Source: Deinococcus alpinitundrae (lineage in GTDB: Bacteria > Deinococcota > Deinococci > Deinococcales > Deinococcaceae). Taken from it: a stretch of 30,328 nucleotides of DNA. The notes beneath the pieces are model-generated. The model had not been told where the DNA came from. It did no database searches and saw nothing but the letters and a program-made list of their open reading frames with translations. Positions 23,469-30,328 of this stretch are shown here, piece after piece (position 1 is the stretch's first letter; every line of letters begins with the position of its first letter). Where the stretch lies: positions 1 to 30,328 of the forward strand of contig NZ_WXZL01000032.1 of the NCBI RefSeq assembly GCF_009982895.1, given 5' to 3'. Both the position numbers and the translations under genes were made by a program.

Positions 23469-24419
23469 GTGTCCACTGATCTGGTCCTCCCCAACCATCC
23501 CCTCAGTTACGCCAACCTCACCGACCAATCCCTGCGCGTCAAAGCCGTCCAAGCGGCCGCCACCTACGACACCTCCGCTCTCATTCTGCTGCTCCACGCT
23601 TACCTCACCACCGCCAGCCGCAAAGGCGCACGAACCAGCCGCAAAACCTTCGACGCCTACACGCTCGCAACGCGCGATTTCGTGCCCTGGGCCCAGCACA
23701 GTGGTGTCCAACTCCTGCGCCCCGGACGCCGCGACGGTGGACGTTACCTCAGTCACCTCCAACAGCGCCCCACCTCAGGGAAAGGCAAACGTGGCGTCCT
23801 CGCCGCATCGACCGTCGCCCAATACACCGCTGGCGTGCGTGCCCTCTACCGTGCCCTCCAGTGGGCCGGAGCCACCGAAGCGCAACCATTCAGTGACGTT
23901 TACGTGCCCACCGACCCCACGCCAGGGATCGTTAAAAATCCACCGTACCTGACCGAAGTCGATCTCGTTCTCCCACACTGCGATGCTCCACTGGCCGCTC
24001 TGCTGTTCTTGTGCGCCCACGCGGGCTTGCGGGTCAGTGAAGCACTGGCAGTCAAACAAAGTGATGTCCAGGGAAAAATGCTGGTTGTTCACGGGAAAGG
24101 CGGCAAGGTTCGGCGGGTTCCTCTCGGCGCCCGGACCCGTCAGGCCCTTCAAAGGCTCATTCCCGTCAACGCGTACGGGCAGTACTTCGAGTGGGATTAC
24201 GGCCAGGCGACCTACCGTGCCCGTAAGGCGTTCACGGCCTGCGGGTGTGAGTGGCGGGGCTTTCACGCGGCGAGGAAGCATTCCGGGACCCGGCTGTACC
24301 AGGCGACCAAGGATTTCACGCGGGTGGGGCTGTTTTTGGGCCACGCTTCGGTGGATACCACCCGCCGGTACATTGCAGTGCAGGACAACGATGTCTCACA
24401 GGAGGTTGAAGCATGGTAA
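23469..24419 (+). CDS. Tyrosine recombinase/integrase
   Basis: 316 residues from GTG 23469. A SAM-like N-terminal core-binding domain (~45-135, with [20 protein letters not shown] and [20 protein letters not shown]) precedes the catalytic domain. The active-site set is complete: Arg in [14 protein letters not shown], Lys in [13 protein letters not shown]-x-x-R in [12 protein letters not shown], His in LGHASVDTT and the Tyr nucleophile in TRRYIAVQ. It is XerC/D-like in size. It lies between identical 21-bp repeats and beside a tandem array of dyad-containing units, its likely recombination sites. A degraded relative lies at 29871-30042. Whether it moves a gene cassette or resolves plasmid multimers cannot be decided. 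Confidence 0.9.
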   Translation: MSTDLVLPNHPLSYANLTDQSLRVKAVQAAATYDTSALILLLHAYLTTASRKGARTSRKTFDAYTLATRDFVPWAQHSGVQLLRPGRRDGGRYLSHLQQRPTSGKGKRGVLAASTVAQYTAGVRALYRALQWAGATEAQPFSDVYVPTDPTPGIVKNPPYLTEVDLVLPHCDAPLAALLFLCAHAGLRVSEALAVKQSDVQGKMLVVHGKGGKVRRVPLGARTRQALQRLIPVNAYGQYFEWDYGQATYRARKAFTACGCEWRGFHAARKHSGTRLYQATKDFTRVGLFLGHASVDTTRRYIAVQDNDVSQEVEAW

Positions 24420-24510
24420 TGGGGAGGGTACTTTACCCCTCAGAAACATTCGGAGGCCCCTTCACGGCCTTCCTGTGAGGACGGGAATTCGTGAGGAGCG
24501 AGTGCTGGGT

Positions 24511-24753
24511 TCAATCAGGTTCAACAGGAGGTGGAACGTACCGAACCTGAATTGACCGGTCGCGCAGGAGCGCCAGGCCGAGCATCAGCCACACTGCGTG
24601 TTCTGCGGGGAGCTTTCGGCGACGAACCGAAGCAGTTCCCGGCGCTTCGAGCGCTTGGGTAATGAGTGCAGGATCGAGGCTCTTTGCAAAGGTGCCCTGG
24701 TGGTCGAGCGGCTGGTCGGGGGCCGTGGTGAACAGTGCGGTGCCGAGGTCCAT
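24511..24753 (-). pseudogene. IS4-family transposase N-terminal fragment
   Basis: 80 codons from ATG 24753 containing LDPALITQALEAPGTASVRR, RKLPAEHAVWLMLGLALLRD and RSI, the conserved N-terminal domain of IS4-type transposases. The DDE catalytic domain is absent; the frame ends at 24511. Truncated at a junction close to the recombinase gene. Confidence 0.75.
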
Positions 24754-24790
24754 CCTTCATCTTGACAGCATCCACACCCTCCCCTTATCC

Positions 24791-24866
24791 CTTAACTTAC
24801 CGGCATTGAAGTTAAGGCAACACAACCTCTTAACTTACTGGCATTGCAGTTAAGGCAACATAACCC
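24791..24866. repeat. Two tandem 38-bp units with internal dyads
   Basis: Units 24791-24828 and 24829-24866. Each holds an inverted pair: CTTAACTT and AAGTTAAG around 10 nt in unit 1, CTTAACT and AGTTAAG in unit 2, followed by GGCAACAYAACC. Inverted arms around a short spacer are the layout of tyrosine-recombinase core sites; tandem iterons for a replication or partition protein are the alternative. Confidence 0.7.
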
Positions 24867-24875
24867 CGAAGTGGA

Positions 24876-27290
24876 CTACCGGATCGCCAGGCCCAAGATG
24901 TACTGCACTCGGATGCGGATGTCTTCCTTTGAGTTCAGGTCGCGCGCTTCTAAGTAAGGCGTGGAGCCCTGGCGGTCGATCCGCAGGGGGCGGACTTCGT
25001 CGAGGCGGCGTCTGCCGTTGGTGACCCGGCTCCCATGCCAGCCTGAACTGACGTACTTCTCCTCGTGGTACTGAAGGAGGAGGTTATGTCCGTTGCGAAT
25101 GGCTTCCTCCAGAAACTCACGCTTCTTGCGGGTATCGGTGAGCACCACTAGGTCGGTGGTCGCGCCCTGTACGGCCACGATTTCACGTTTCGGAGACAGA
25201 CCCAGGGAAATCAGTGCGGCCTCGAAGGCGGGTTCTTTGCCAGGTTGCACCGTAAACAAGGTCGGGCCGAGGACGGTGCCGATCAGTTCCTTCAAGCTCG
25301 AATGCTGCGCGAGCGTCTGCGCCTGCGGATGTTGGATGAGCGTGACCGCCGCGACGCTCGGCGGCGTGACCAGACCACTCCAGACGCCCAGCTGGAGGCG
25401 CAGGGTGGCGGGCAAGTGATTTGAGCTGCGCGCCTCGAGTTCACGCAGGAACGAGTGAGGCAAGCTGCCAGGAATGGTCGGCTTGACGGTGTACTTCTGC
25501 GGCCCGCCAGCAACACGGCCGTCCAGCAACTGACGGGTCAGGAAATCGAGTTCTCCGGTCACACTGAAGGAGCCGTCGGCACTGAAGTTCAGAACTTTCT
25601 GTGGGCCCTGCTCGTAGTTCAGGACAGGAATGTGGGGCGCGATGTTCTGCCCCGGCTCCAGGATCAGCAGCTTCTCGCCCACGGCCCGCCCTCCTGCGCC
25701 AAGCGCGGCGTCCCGGTCGCTGCGGGTGGGATATTCCAGCAGCGTCACCCCCTGACGCAGGGTCACGCGTTCACGCCGCGCCGCCCAGTCCCAGAGAGTA
25801 CTGCGGACGTTGGCACTCAGCGGTGTGGCCGAACCTGCCTGTAAGGCGTCCAGCACTTCCTCCATATTCAGTCCACTCTCCAGCGCGACATGCACACTTT
25901 CCCGCGTGAGACGGTAGGTCGCAGTCTGCGCATCGAAGCGGACTGCCTCCGCCGCGCGCAGGATTCGGAACTGGCGCGCCAGAAGGTGCGCGGGGTAAAC
26001 CAGCAACTCGAAGTTGGGTTGCAGGATCCAAGCGGGTGGTGCTGGAACGGTGGCTGTTCCCGCGAGTGGGTGTTCAGGCGTGTGGTTGCCGGGTGCAGAG
26101 CCACTCAGCGCCGCACTTGACGTTACCACCGTTAACGTTCCGGTGCTCGACACATTCACCACGCCAAATTCACTCAGTGTGCCGCGCAGGGTCGCGGCTA
26201 ACCAAGCGCTCCAGGCTCCAGGGTTGGGTCGCTGGCGGTAGTCGAGCACCTGATTGCGCAGCTCGGCTGGAGTCACCTCCTCCATCACGCGTTGCACTTC
26301 GCGCTCGGTGGTGGCGTGCGGCAGGTCGCGCAGCAGTTGGATCAGGCAGGCTCGAAGCGCCCCCGCATGAAGCAGGTGGTGCGTCTGATCTTCGGGCCGG
26401 CTGAGGCTGCCGAGTAGGGCGGCCAGGCGGCCCAGAAGGGCGTCAAGGCCACCTTCGTGCTGCGTCCACTCTTCTCCCAGGGTGGTCTGGATCCGTTTTC
26501 CGGTGGCGTCCAGGTGCGCCGCGCCCAGGTGCTGCGCCAGAGTCACCCACGCCTCAACATCACTGAGGGCTGGCAGCAGCGCACTCAGACGTCCCAGCGC
26601 CGTTTTGTTGTACGTTCCGCTCTGGGTGACGGCCAAGCCGCCCAGCAGGGCCAGGCCGCGGCGCACCTCCATCAGTTGCAGCGCCACCAGTGCGGCCGAA
26701 GGCGCACTGACCGTTTTCCTGGCAAGAGGTGCGCTCGTCACCGTGACCTTGGGCGGGGCCGCCTGCACTGGGGGCAACCGTGACAGGAGGCGCACGTCGG
26801 CCACCACCCAGGACGGCGGCAGGTCACGAACGAGCCGATAATGACCGTACGCGTAGGCATTTTGCAACCACGCATTCGGAATGGACGCCGGGAACAACAG
26901 GCCGTCGGCAAACAGCGTCCAAATCAGGTCTGCTCCGGCAAACTCTGCGCCCCTGTACCCCTCGAACAGGTTCGGCGAGGAGGGACTGATCTTGACCGGA
27001 GGCGCACTCAGGCCGCGCAGCCGTGCGAAGGTGTAAAGCGCCCAGCCGTCCATCGCCCCGCCGCAGCGCCGCACCTCACCCAGCAGCTGAAGTTCGGTGG
27101 GATGCAGACGCGCGACCAGTGCGTCAAGACGTTCGGAACTGACCAGGGATCTAGTCAGTGCGTCCAGGCTGGCGACCTTGCTGCTCAGGCCCTTTTCACC
27201 GCTGTAGCGTTTCGCCACCCGGTTGAGGTGACTCGTACCCAGCAGGTCTGCCAGCTGCTCCAGGCGCGGCGGCGAAGCCGTCTGGGTCAT
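24876..27290 (-). CDS. Helicase-associated (XPB/Ssl2 N-terminal-like) protein with C-terminal WYL-like domain
   Basis: 804 residues, last gene of the XPB operon; its ATG overlaps the stop of the small gene before it (ATGA). The N-terminal ~170 residues are helical (LVSSERLDALVARLHPTELQ and a winged-helix-like segment). The middle contains WILQPNFELLVYPAHLLARQ, the hallmark of the Helicase_C_3/XPB-Ssl2 N-terminal-like family. The final ~90 residues (LLQYHEEKYVS, RRRLDEVRPLRIDRQGSTPY and LEARDLNSKEDIRIRVQYIL) look like a WYL ligand-binding domain. There is no Walker motif. In Mycobacterium tuberculosis a related protein (Rv0862c) is encoded next to XPB (Rv0861c), so a physical or functional partnership with the helicase is likely, but no activity is proven. 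It may bind nucleic acid or a nucleotide signal. Confidence 0.82.
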   Translation of the reverse strand: MTQTASPPRLEQLADLLGTSHLNRVAKRYSGEKGLSSKVASLDALTRSLVSSERLDALVARLHPTELQLLGEVRRCGGAMDGWALYTFARLRGLSAPPVKISPSSPNLFEGYRGAEFAGADLIWTLFADGLLFPASIPNAWLQNAYAYGHYRLVRDLPPSWVVADVRLLSRLPPVQAAPPKVTVTSAPLARKTVSAPSAALVALQLMEVRRGLALLGGLAVTQSGTYNKTALGRLSALLPALSDVEAWVTLAQHLGAAHLDATGKRIQTTLGEEWTQHEGGLDALLGRLAALLGSLSRPEDQTHHLLHAGALRACLIQLLRDLPHATTEREVQRVMEEVTPAELRNQVLDYRQRPNPGAWSAWLAATLRGTLSEFGVVNVSSTGTLTVVTSSAALSGSAPGNHTPEHPLAGTATVPAPPAWILQPNFELLVYPAHLLARQFRILRAAEAVRFDAQTATYRLTRESVHVALESGLNMEEVLDALQAGSATPLSANVRSTLWDWAARRERVTLRQGVTLLEYPTRSDRDAALGAGGRAVGEKLLILEPGQNIAPHIPVLNYEQGPQKVLNFSADGSFSVTGELDFLTRQLLDGRVAGGPQKYTVKPTIPGSLPHSFLRELEARSSNHLPATLRLQLGVWSGLVTPPSVAAVTLIQHPQAQTLAQHSSLKELIGTVLGPTLFTVQPGKEPAFEAALISLGLSPKREIVAVQGATTDLVVLTDTRKKREFLEEAIRNGHNLLLQYHEEKYVSSGWHGSRVTNGRRRLDEVRPLRIDRQGSTPYLEARDLNSKEDIRIRVQYILGLAIR

Positions 27291-27580
27291 CCGCCCACTA
27301 CCTTCGGCAGGTGGCCCGCCTTGCGGAGCACTTCTAGCACTTCCTTCTCGCTGCCTGGGGTGAGCAGGGCAACGGTTGGCGCGAGCCGCGACACGACTCG
27401 CGCGGCCAGGCGGACATCGAGGAGTAGCGCGTCCAGGTCAGCGCTGTCCTGCACTTCAAGAACACTTAGCGGTCGGTGGGCCACCACCTGCACACCTGGG
27501 GGCAGCGTATCCGGGAGCGCTGAAGCTGCGGGTTTGGCCGCTGTAGGCGGACGGCCACGTTTCTTGGGAACGTCGGTCAT
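27287..27580 (-). CDS. Small protein with AT-hook-like N-terminus
   Basis: 97 residues from ATG 27580, which has GGAGG four bases upstream; an in-frame start at 27622 is less likely. The N-terminus TDVPKKRGRPPTAAKPAAS contains KKRGRPP, the core of an AT-hook (R-G-R-P flanked by basic residues), which binds the minor groove of AT-rich DNA. The remaining ~65 residues form a small alpha/beta unit (GVQVVAHRPLSVLEVQDSAD, RLAPTVALLTPGSEKEVLEV) that I do not recognise. It sits between XPB and the helicase-associated gene and overlaps the latter by 4 bases, so it is probably part of the same complex or pathway. Confidence 0.72.
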   Translation of the reverse strand: MTDVPKKRGRPPTAAKPAASALPDTLPPGVQVVAHRPLSVLEVQDSADLDALLLDVRLAARVVSRLAPTVALLTPGSEKEVLEVLRKAGHLPKVVGG

Positions 27581-27643
27581 GGATCCTCCGATGCTGAAAC
27601 AATGGGGGGGCGGACCCTCCACGACCAGGATGACAGGCGCATC

Positions 27644-29320
27644 TCAAACGGTATGCCCATCCAGGATGGCGTAAGCGTACCCCTGCTCGGCTAGAAACAG
27701 CTGCCGGTGGTGCGCGAAGTCTTCTTCGCTGGTTTCGCGGCTGACCAGGGTGTAGAAGTGCGCGGCCCGGCCGTCGGCCTTGGGCCGCAGCAGTCGGCCG
27801 AGGCGCTGGGCCTCCTCTTGACGGGAGCCGAACGCGCCAGATACCTGAATCAGCACCTCAGCGTCCGGTAGGTCAAGCGCGAAGTTGCCCACCTTGGACA
27901 GAACCAGGAGCTTGACGCGGCCCTCCCGGAAGGCCTGAAAGAGGCGCTCGCGTTCCCGCTGAGGCGTCTTCCCGGTGATGACGGGAGCGTCCAAGTCAGC
28001 GCCGATGAGTTCCAACTGATCCAGGTACTGCCCGATGATGAGCATCGGCTGCCCCACGTGCCGCGCCATGACCCGTTTCAATACGGTGCGCTTGGCGGGA
28101 TTTTCAGCGGCGACGCGGTGCTTGTCGCGGTCCGGGGCGACTGCATATGTCAGGCGTTCCTCGGGCGGCAGGAGCAAACGGACTTCTGTGCAGGTGGCCT
28201 GCGCGATCCAGCCCTGCGCCTCCAGGGTCTTCCAGGGCTGGTCATAGCGCTTGGGACCGATCAGCGCGAAGACGTCACCCTCACGTCCATCCTCGCGGAT
28301 CAGGGTGGCGGTCAGGCCCAGACGCCTGCGGGCCTGCACCTCGGCCGACAGACGAAACACCGGGGCGGGCAGCAGGTGGACCTCATCGTAAATAATCAGG
28401 CCCCACTCGGAATCTCCGATCAATGCCATGTGCGGGTACATACGGTCATCTCCGTTCAGCTGGCCGCGCCCGCGGTGCGTCAGCATCTGGTAGGTGCACA
28501 GCGTCACCGGAGCCAGCGGTGTTCCCGCCACATACTCTCTGACGTCATCTGGCATCAATTGCGTTTTGCTCAGGAGTTCGCGGATCCACTGGTTCACACT
28601 GGTGCGGTTGGTGGTCAGGATCAAGCTCCGCTGTCCGACGAGACTCATGGCGACCATCCCGACCACCGTTTTCCCGGCCCCGGGTGCGAGTACGACCACG
28701 CCCGAACCACCCTTTTGGCTGCCCGCACGGTAGAACGCTTCCGCCGCTTCGCGCTGGTACTCACGAACGTGGAGGGCCGCTGAGAGCGGTACGGTAAAGG
28801 CGTCCCCATCAGTGTACCCGGCCTGATCGTCCACCGGCCACCCAACCTCGATGAGTGCCTGCTTCAGAACGCCACGGTGCGCTGCCGGAACCGTCACCAC
28901 GGTCGCTGACATCACGTCGCCCAGCAGTGGTCGGATGGCCTGATGGCGCATCAGTTCAGTCAGCAGCGCTTCATCACCAGCGATCACGGTCAGCAGGAGC
29001 GCGGAGTCATAGGGTTCCAGCCGCACCCGGCCCCAGCGGCCCGCCAGCTCACGGATGTCCGCAGCGACATTGTCGGGCAGCGGGAACTTGGCGTGTCGGG
29101 CGAGGGCGTCCACCATGTGCCCCGCCGTCATTCCCGCACTGGCGGCATTCCACAATGACAGCGGCGTAACCCGGTAGGTGTGCAGGTGCTCCGGACTGCT
29201 GATCAGTTCTGTAAATGGCGCAATCTCCTGCCGCGCCGCCTTGGCACGCGGATTGAATGCTTCCAGGAATACACTGCGATCCGCTTGTACAATCAAAGGA
29301 TTCAACGGATCAAATACCAC
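27644..29320 (-). CDS. XPB/Rad25-type DNA repair helicase (superfamily 2)
   Basis: 558 residues from GTG 29320. An N-terminal damage-recognition-like region (~1-185) is followed by a Q-motif-like VREYQREAAEAF, Walker A LAPGAGKT (~211-218), DEVH (~312-315), LTATLIREDG with the XPB-specific RED motif (~342-344), and the second RecA domain ending in QRLGRLLRPK (motif VI). This is a complete bacterial XPB, a 3'-5' helicase/translocase that acts on damaged or bubble DNA. Deinococcus radiodurans has a Rad25 homologue. It heads a three-gene operon; the usual archaeal partner nuclease Bax1 is absent and the companion is the 804-residue helicase-associated protein. Confidence 0.92.
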   Translation of the reverse strand: MVFDPLNPLIVQADRSVFLEAFNPRAKAARQEIAPFTELISSPEHLHTYRVTPLSLWNAASAGMTAGHMVDALARHAKFPLPDNVAADIRELAGRWGRVRLEPYDSALLLTVIAGDEALLTELMRHQAIRPLLGDVMSATVVTVPAAHRGVLKQALIEVGWPVDDQAGYTDGDAFTVPLSAALHVREYQREAAEAFYRAGSQKGGSGVVVLAPGAGKTVVGMVAMSLVGQRSLILTTNRTSVNQWIRELLSKTQLMPDDVREYVAGTPLAPVTLCTYQMLTHRGRGQLNGDDRMYPHMALIGDSEWGLIIYDEVHLLPAPVFRLSAEVQARRRLGLTATLIREDGREGDVFALIGPKRYDQPWKTLEAQGWIAQATCTEVRLLLPPEERLTYAVAPDRDKHRVAAENPAKRTVLKRVMARHVGQPMLIIGQYLDQLELIGADLDAPVITGKTPQRERERLFQAFREGRVKLLVLSKVGNFALDLPDAEVLIQVSGAFGSRQEEAQRLGRLLRPKADGRAAHFYTLVSRETSEEDFAHHRQLFLAEQGYAYAILDGHTV

Positions 29321-29324
29321 GGGT

Positions 29325-29336
29325 CAATTTTGACAC
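29325..29336. promoter_or_regulatory. Small palindrome at the start of the XPB operon
   Basis: GTCAA-TT-TTGAC lies 5 bases before the GTG start of the helicase gene. It could be an operator overlapping the start of a leaderless message. It does not match the Deinococcus radiation/desiccation response motif. Confidence 0.3.
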
Positions 29337-29502
29337 CTCAGCATCTGGGAGAAGCACCTTGATTTCGCGTCCCTTCCTTAATCCAGTAGTCCGGAAGGTT
29401 TTCGCAAAATTCGTGCGTGTGCAGAACGGCGAATGTGAAAGGCCCAAACGGGCCCTCGACACGTACGTCACGGACATTGGGGAATCATATGGTGACTGAA
29501 GG

Positions 29503-29763
29503 TCAGCTGTGTCTGGACCGCACGCTGTCGAACGTCTTGACGGCAGGTGGTGGGAGTTGGTCGGCCGGAAGGGTGCTCCAGTCTGTCTCTATCCAGTCCA
29601 GACCAACGGGGAACGCGGGGAAGTCGTGTTGACGGACGACCGGACAAAAGGTGGCTGAGGTCGCGACGGCAACCTCATGGCCCGCTGACTGCAAGGCGAG
29701 CGCTAGAGGAAGCAGGGGGAAGAAGTGGCCGTACGCCGGCTGGATAGTCAGGAGAACTCTCAA
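29503..29763 (-). pseudogene. N-terminal fragment of a UGT/MGT-type glycosyltransferase
   Basis: 86 codons from TTG 29763 (AAAGGAGAGG upstream). MRVLLTIQPAYGHFFPLLPL, then ALALQSAGHEVAVATSATFC and PVVRQHDFPAFPVG is the standard start of GT1 macrolide/flavonoid-type glycosyltransferases (G-H-x-x-P-x-x-x-L-A-x-x-L). Full proteins are ~380-420 residues; here the frame runs into unrelated residues after ~70 and stops at 29503. The sugar-nucleotide domain is absent. Confidence 0.75.
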
Positions 29764-29870
29764 CTGTCCTCTCCTTTCCGAAGGACACTTCGGGTCAACG
29801 CGATTTCATCAACAGGGAGATCAGCGGCCCAGGTACGTTCCATGCTACCGGCTGCTCGCCATTCATCAGT

Positions 29871-30042
29871 GGTACCCACGGCGGGCTGAAGATTGCTGAG
29901 GCGCTGGCCTTAACCTGAGCCAACCTGGAAGGCAACAGCCTGACGGTAAAGCACGGCAAGGGCAGAAAGCTGTGCCGGGTGACGTGCTCGCCTACGCTGA
30001 GAGCAGCGTCCGAGAAGTGCCACAGGGATTTGCCCGCTAACT
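29871..30042 (+). pseudogene. Remnant of a tyrosine recombinase
   Basis: The plus frame reads GTHGGLKIAEALALT, TGA (29916-29918), ANLEGNSLTVKHGKGRKLCR, VTCSPTLRAAS. This aligns with the catalytic region of the intact recombinase ([13 protein letters not shown]... [19 protein letters not shown]). TGA stands where relatives have Trp (TGG), the catalytic Arg is Lys and further substitutions follow, so it is dead. No other gene is recognisable from 29764 to 29870 or from 30043 to the window end, apart from a small TTATGGG/CCCATAA hairpin near 30150. Confidence 0.65.
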
Positions 30043-30328
30043 CACAGTCATTGAGCATGGGATGCTCAGGCATCAGAGCCCGCCCTATATGTGTCGGTGA
30101 TGTCAAGTATGTTCTTCAGCTGTGATCCAAGGGTCACCCTCTTATGGGCCGAGCCAAGTTCCCTCTCCCATAAAGACATGTTCTGGTCCAGCCGGAGAGA
30201 AGGTAGCAAGGAGACGTGATGGCTGCGGTCCTCAGTACCTGACAACTTTGGTTTGAGGCTGTCCTAGACGGGGAAACTGTCAATTCCCTCTTGTCCCTCG
30301 ACAAGGACGGCGAAAAGCGGTGAGTTGA

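Noticed and set aside
24791..24866. CRISPR array
   Set aside because: Only two units, adjacent without unique spacers, with internal dyads; no cas genes.
29325..29336. Radiation/desiccation response motif for the XPB operon
   Set aside because: The 12-bp palindrome lacks the conserved outer half-sites of that motif.
29359..29499. Plus frame starting at TTG 29359 (ISRPFLNPVVRKVFAKFVRV...)
   Set aside because: About 46 codons, no clear ribosome-binding site, no recognised family; could be gene debris but cannot be supported.

Overview
The window looks like a piece of a Deinococcus genome, probably an accessory replicon or a plastic chromosomal region. The evidence is high GC with GC-rich third codon positions, several -10 elements placed only a few bases before a start codon (leaderless mRNAs, common in Deinococcus), a bacterial XPB/Rad25 helicase, and remnants of IS630, IS3, IS4 and an IscB-like element. 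Genus is inferred from gene content only; there is no rRNA or tRNA gene to fix it.

Layout. 1-2015: mobile-element debris (an IscB/RRXRR N-terminal fragment), a nucleotidyltransferase-fold protein, a small unknown protein, and an AT-rich gene for a small exported protein behind a perfect 44-bp palindrome. 2016-8776: a same-strand run of mostly membrane genes (a 5'-truncated bactofilin-like membrane protein, a small membrane protein, two CPBP intramembrane proteases, a DUF6544-like protein, two small membrane proteins, a flavodoxin and an alpha/beta hydrolase). Four of these carry a single recent-looking lesion (nonsense codon, +1, +4 and +1 frameshifts), and the first is truncated. 8880-15386: a block with a dormancy or redox flavour: DUF4342 protein, Acg-type nitroreductase, SHOCT protein, WS/DGAT acyltransferase, class-3 lipase, the C-terminal stub of a P-type cation ATPase, an SDR oxidoreductase, a CBS-domain protein and a truncated second lipase copy. 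Three promoters here share GGTAA-N6-GGTAA followed, at an identical 11-nt distance, by a -10-like hexamer.

15559-18508: an IS630-family element, then an EAL phosphodiesterase and a LOV-like/GGDEF diguanylate cyclase coupled by an ATGA overlap. 18813-20915: a secreted subtilisin-like protease with three Cys-rich C-terminal repeats. 21168-24868: decayed genes (a chimeric frameshifted gene, an ABC transporter cut by an IS3 remnant) and an intact tyrosine recombinase bounded by identical 21-bp direct repeats, one of them in a tandem array of 38-bp units. 24876-29320: a three-gene minus-strand operon of XPB helicase, AT-hook-like small protein and helicase-associated/WYL-like protein. 29321-30328: fragments of a glycosyltransferase and of a second tyrosine recombinase.

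How the genes may work together (inference): the 8.9-15.2 kb block resembles in content the mycobacterial DosR dormancy set (Acg nitroreductases, triacylglycerol synthase, CBS protein Hrp1, CtpF-type ATPase), but its shared site is an 11-bp-spaced direct repeat typical of OmpR/PhoB-type regulators. The neighbouring c-di-GMP pair could add a light- or redox-responsive second-messenger switch. The XPB trio is probably an independent nucleic-acid repair or processing unit.
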